Virus record (IMG/VR): IMGVR_UViG_3300049811_000250
Coordinates: 1-36,626 of that record
Strand: one strand, 5' to 3'
DNA from: a virus
DNA length: 36,626 bases
The position numbers were made by a program, and so were the translations under genes. Shown in pieces: positions 36,353 to 36,626 of the stretch. Position 1 is the stretch's first letter, and the number at the start of each line of letters is the position of its first letter. The notes below the pieces were generated by a model. The model was given only the letters and a program-made list of their open reading frames with translations, ran no database searches and was not told where the DNA came from.

Positions 36353-36626
36353 TCCTCCACTTCTCCAGTAATGTCCCCTGCGGGGAAGCGTTGCCACCCT
36401 TGGTTCGTGGCGTTGCAGTTTGAATCGCCCCATACTAACCGTCCATCGGTTTTGTGTCGCCAACACTCGCTCGTCACGGTGCGGGTCTTGGGCTGCGCGG
36501 GGCGACCACGGAATTTCCATCCCGCTTTCCACGTTTCGCCCTCCCAAATGTGCCAACCGTAAGCGTGCCTTAGTTCAATCTCCCACCCATCGGCTTGCGC
36601 CTTGGCGACGGCTTGGAGGTCTTTCA
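36349..36626 (-). CDS. 3' part of junction-spanning hypothetical protein
   Basis: The carboxyl-terminal part of the 99-residue gene that begins at 146 at the other end of the window. It runs in from the window edge and ends with TGA at 36351-36349. The unique part encodes RPAQPKTRTVTSECWRHKTD and ends TNQGWQRFPAGDITGEVEE. The overlap with the 1-124 repeat keeps the frame exactly, and the one mismatch is synonymous. See the left-end entry for the joined protein. Confidence 0.8.
   Translation of the reverse strand, partial: KDLQAVAKAQADGWEIELRHAYGWHIWEGETWKAGWKFRGRPAQPKTRTVTSECWRHKTDGRLVWGDSNCNATNQGWQRFPAGDITGEVEE
36503..36626. repeat. Right copy of 124-bp terminal direct repeat
   Basis: Identical to 1-124 except A at 36508 in place of G at 6. 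Removing one copy gives a unique length of 36,502 bp. See the left copy for interpretation. Confidence 0.9.

Overview
The window is an essentially complete genome of a tailed double-stranded DNA bacteriophage, most likely a podovirus, about 36.5 kb long. Its last 124 bases repeat its first 124 with one mismatch, and a 99-codon gene reads cleanly across that junction, so the molecule is circular or circularly permuted and the cut point is arbitrary. The head and tail genes (large terminase, ~700-residue portal, scaffold, coat protein, tail-tube-like adaptor and nozzle, three ejection-type proteins, collar/S74 tail fibre) and the absence of a tape measure, sheath or long-tail genes indicate a short-tailed phage. 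No integrase, repressor or phage RNA polymerase is recognisable, so a lytic phage using host sigma70-type RNA polymerase is the best reading. Shine-Dalgarno use, Pol I-like replication and a lipobox protein suggest a Gram-negative host, but no host can be named.

Layout. A leftward arm starts at a divergent control region (10141-10353) and runs down through position 1 and across the junction to about 35472. It encodes small early proteins, a 235-residue Cys-containing replication-type protein, a family A DNA polymerase, a RecB/Cas4-like nuclease, a VRR-NUC nuclease, an SNF2-like helicase, a nucleotide-metabolism block (thymidylate-synthase-family enzyme with dCMP-type specificity residue, MazG-like pyrophosphohydrolase, dCMP deaminase), then a string of small unknown genes. 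The rightward arm starts with a small HTH protein and a primase-SF3 helicase, then a lone SAM-binding half-methyltransferase, a GIY-YIG nuclease fused to an adenine-type methyltransferase, and a possible small terminase. A noncoding-rich stretch of about 1.4 kb (14746-16157) follows. It holds inverted 9-bp iterons flanking a very AT-rich core (likely origin), further direct repeats, a small leftward two-gene island with its own terminator, and a 20-bp tandem array. From 16158 the late rightward operon carries packaging, head, tail, ejection and fibre genes and ends with small secreted proteins.

How it may work together. The most interesting theme is possible cytosine modification. The thymidylate-synthase homologue carries Asp where dUMP-specific enzymes have Asn, the change seen in dCMP-specific enzymes. 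It overlaps a MazG-like dNTP pyrophosphohydrolase (a dCTPase candidate) and a dCMP deaminase, and the other arm encodes a GIY-YIG nuclease-methyltransferase fusion. This resembles, in compact form, the T4 strategy of replacing cytosine and attacking unmodified host DNA. Transcription appears to use a small family of TTTAC(A/T) -35 promoters; two of them place the -10 exactly 6 nt before the ATG, implying leaderless mRNAs. No endolysin or holin could be recognised.
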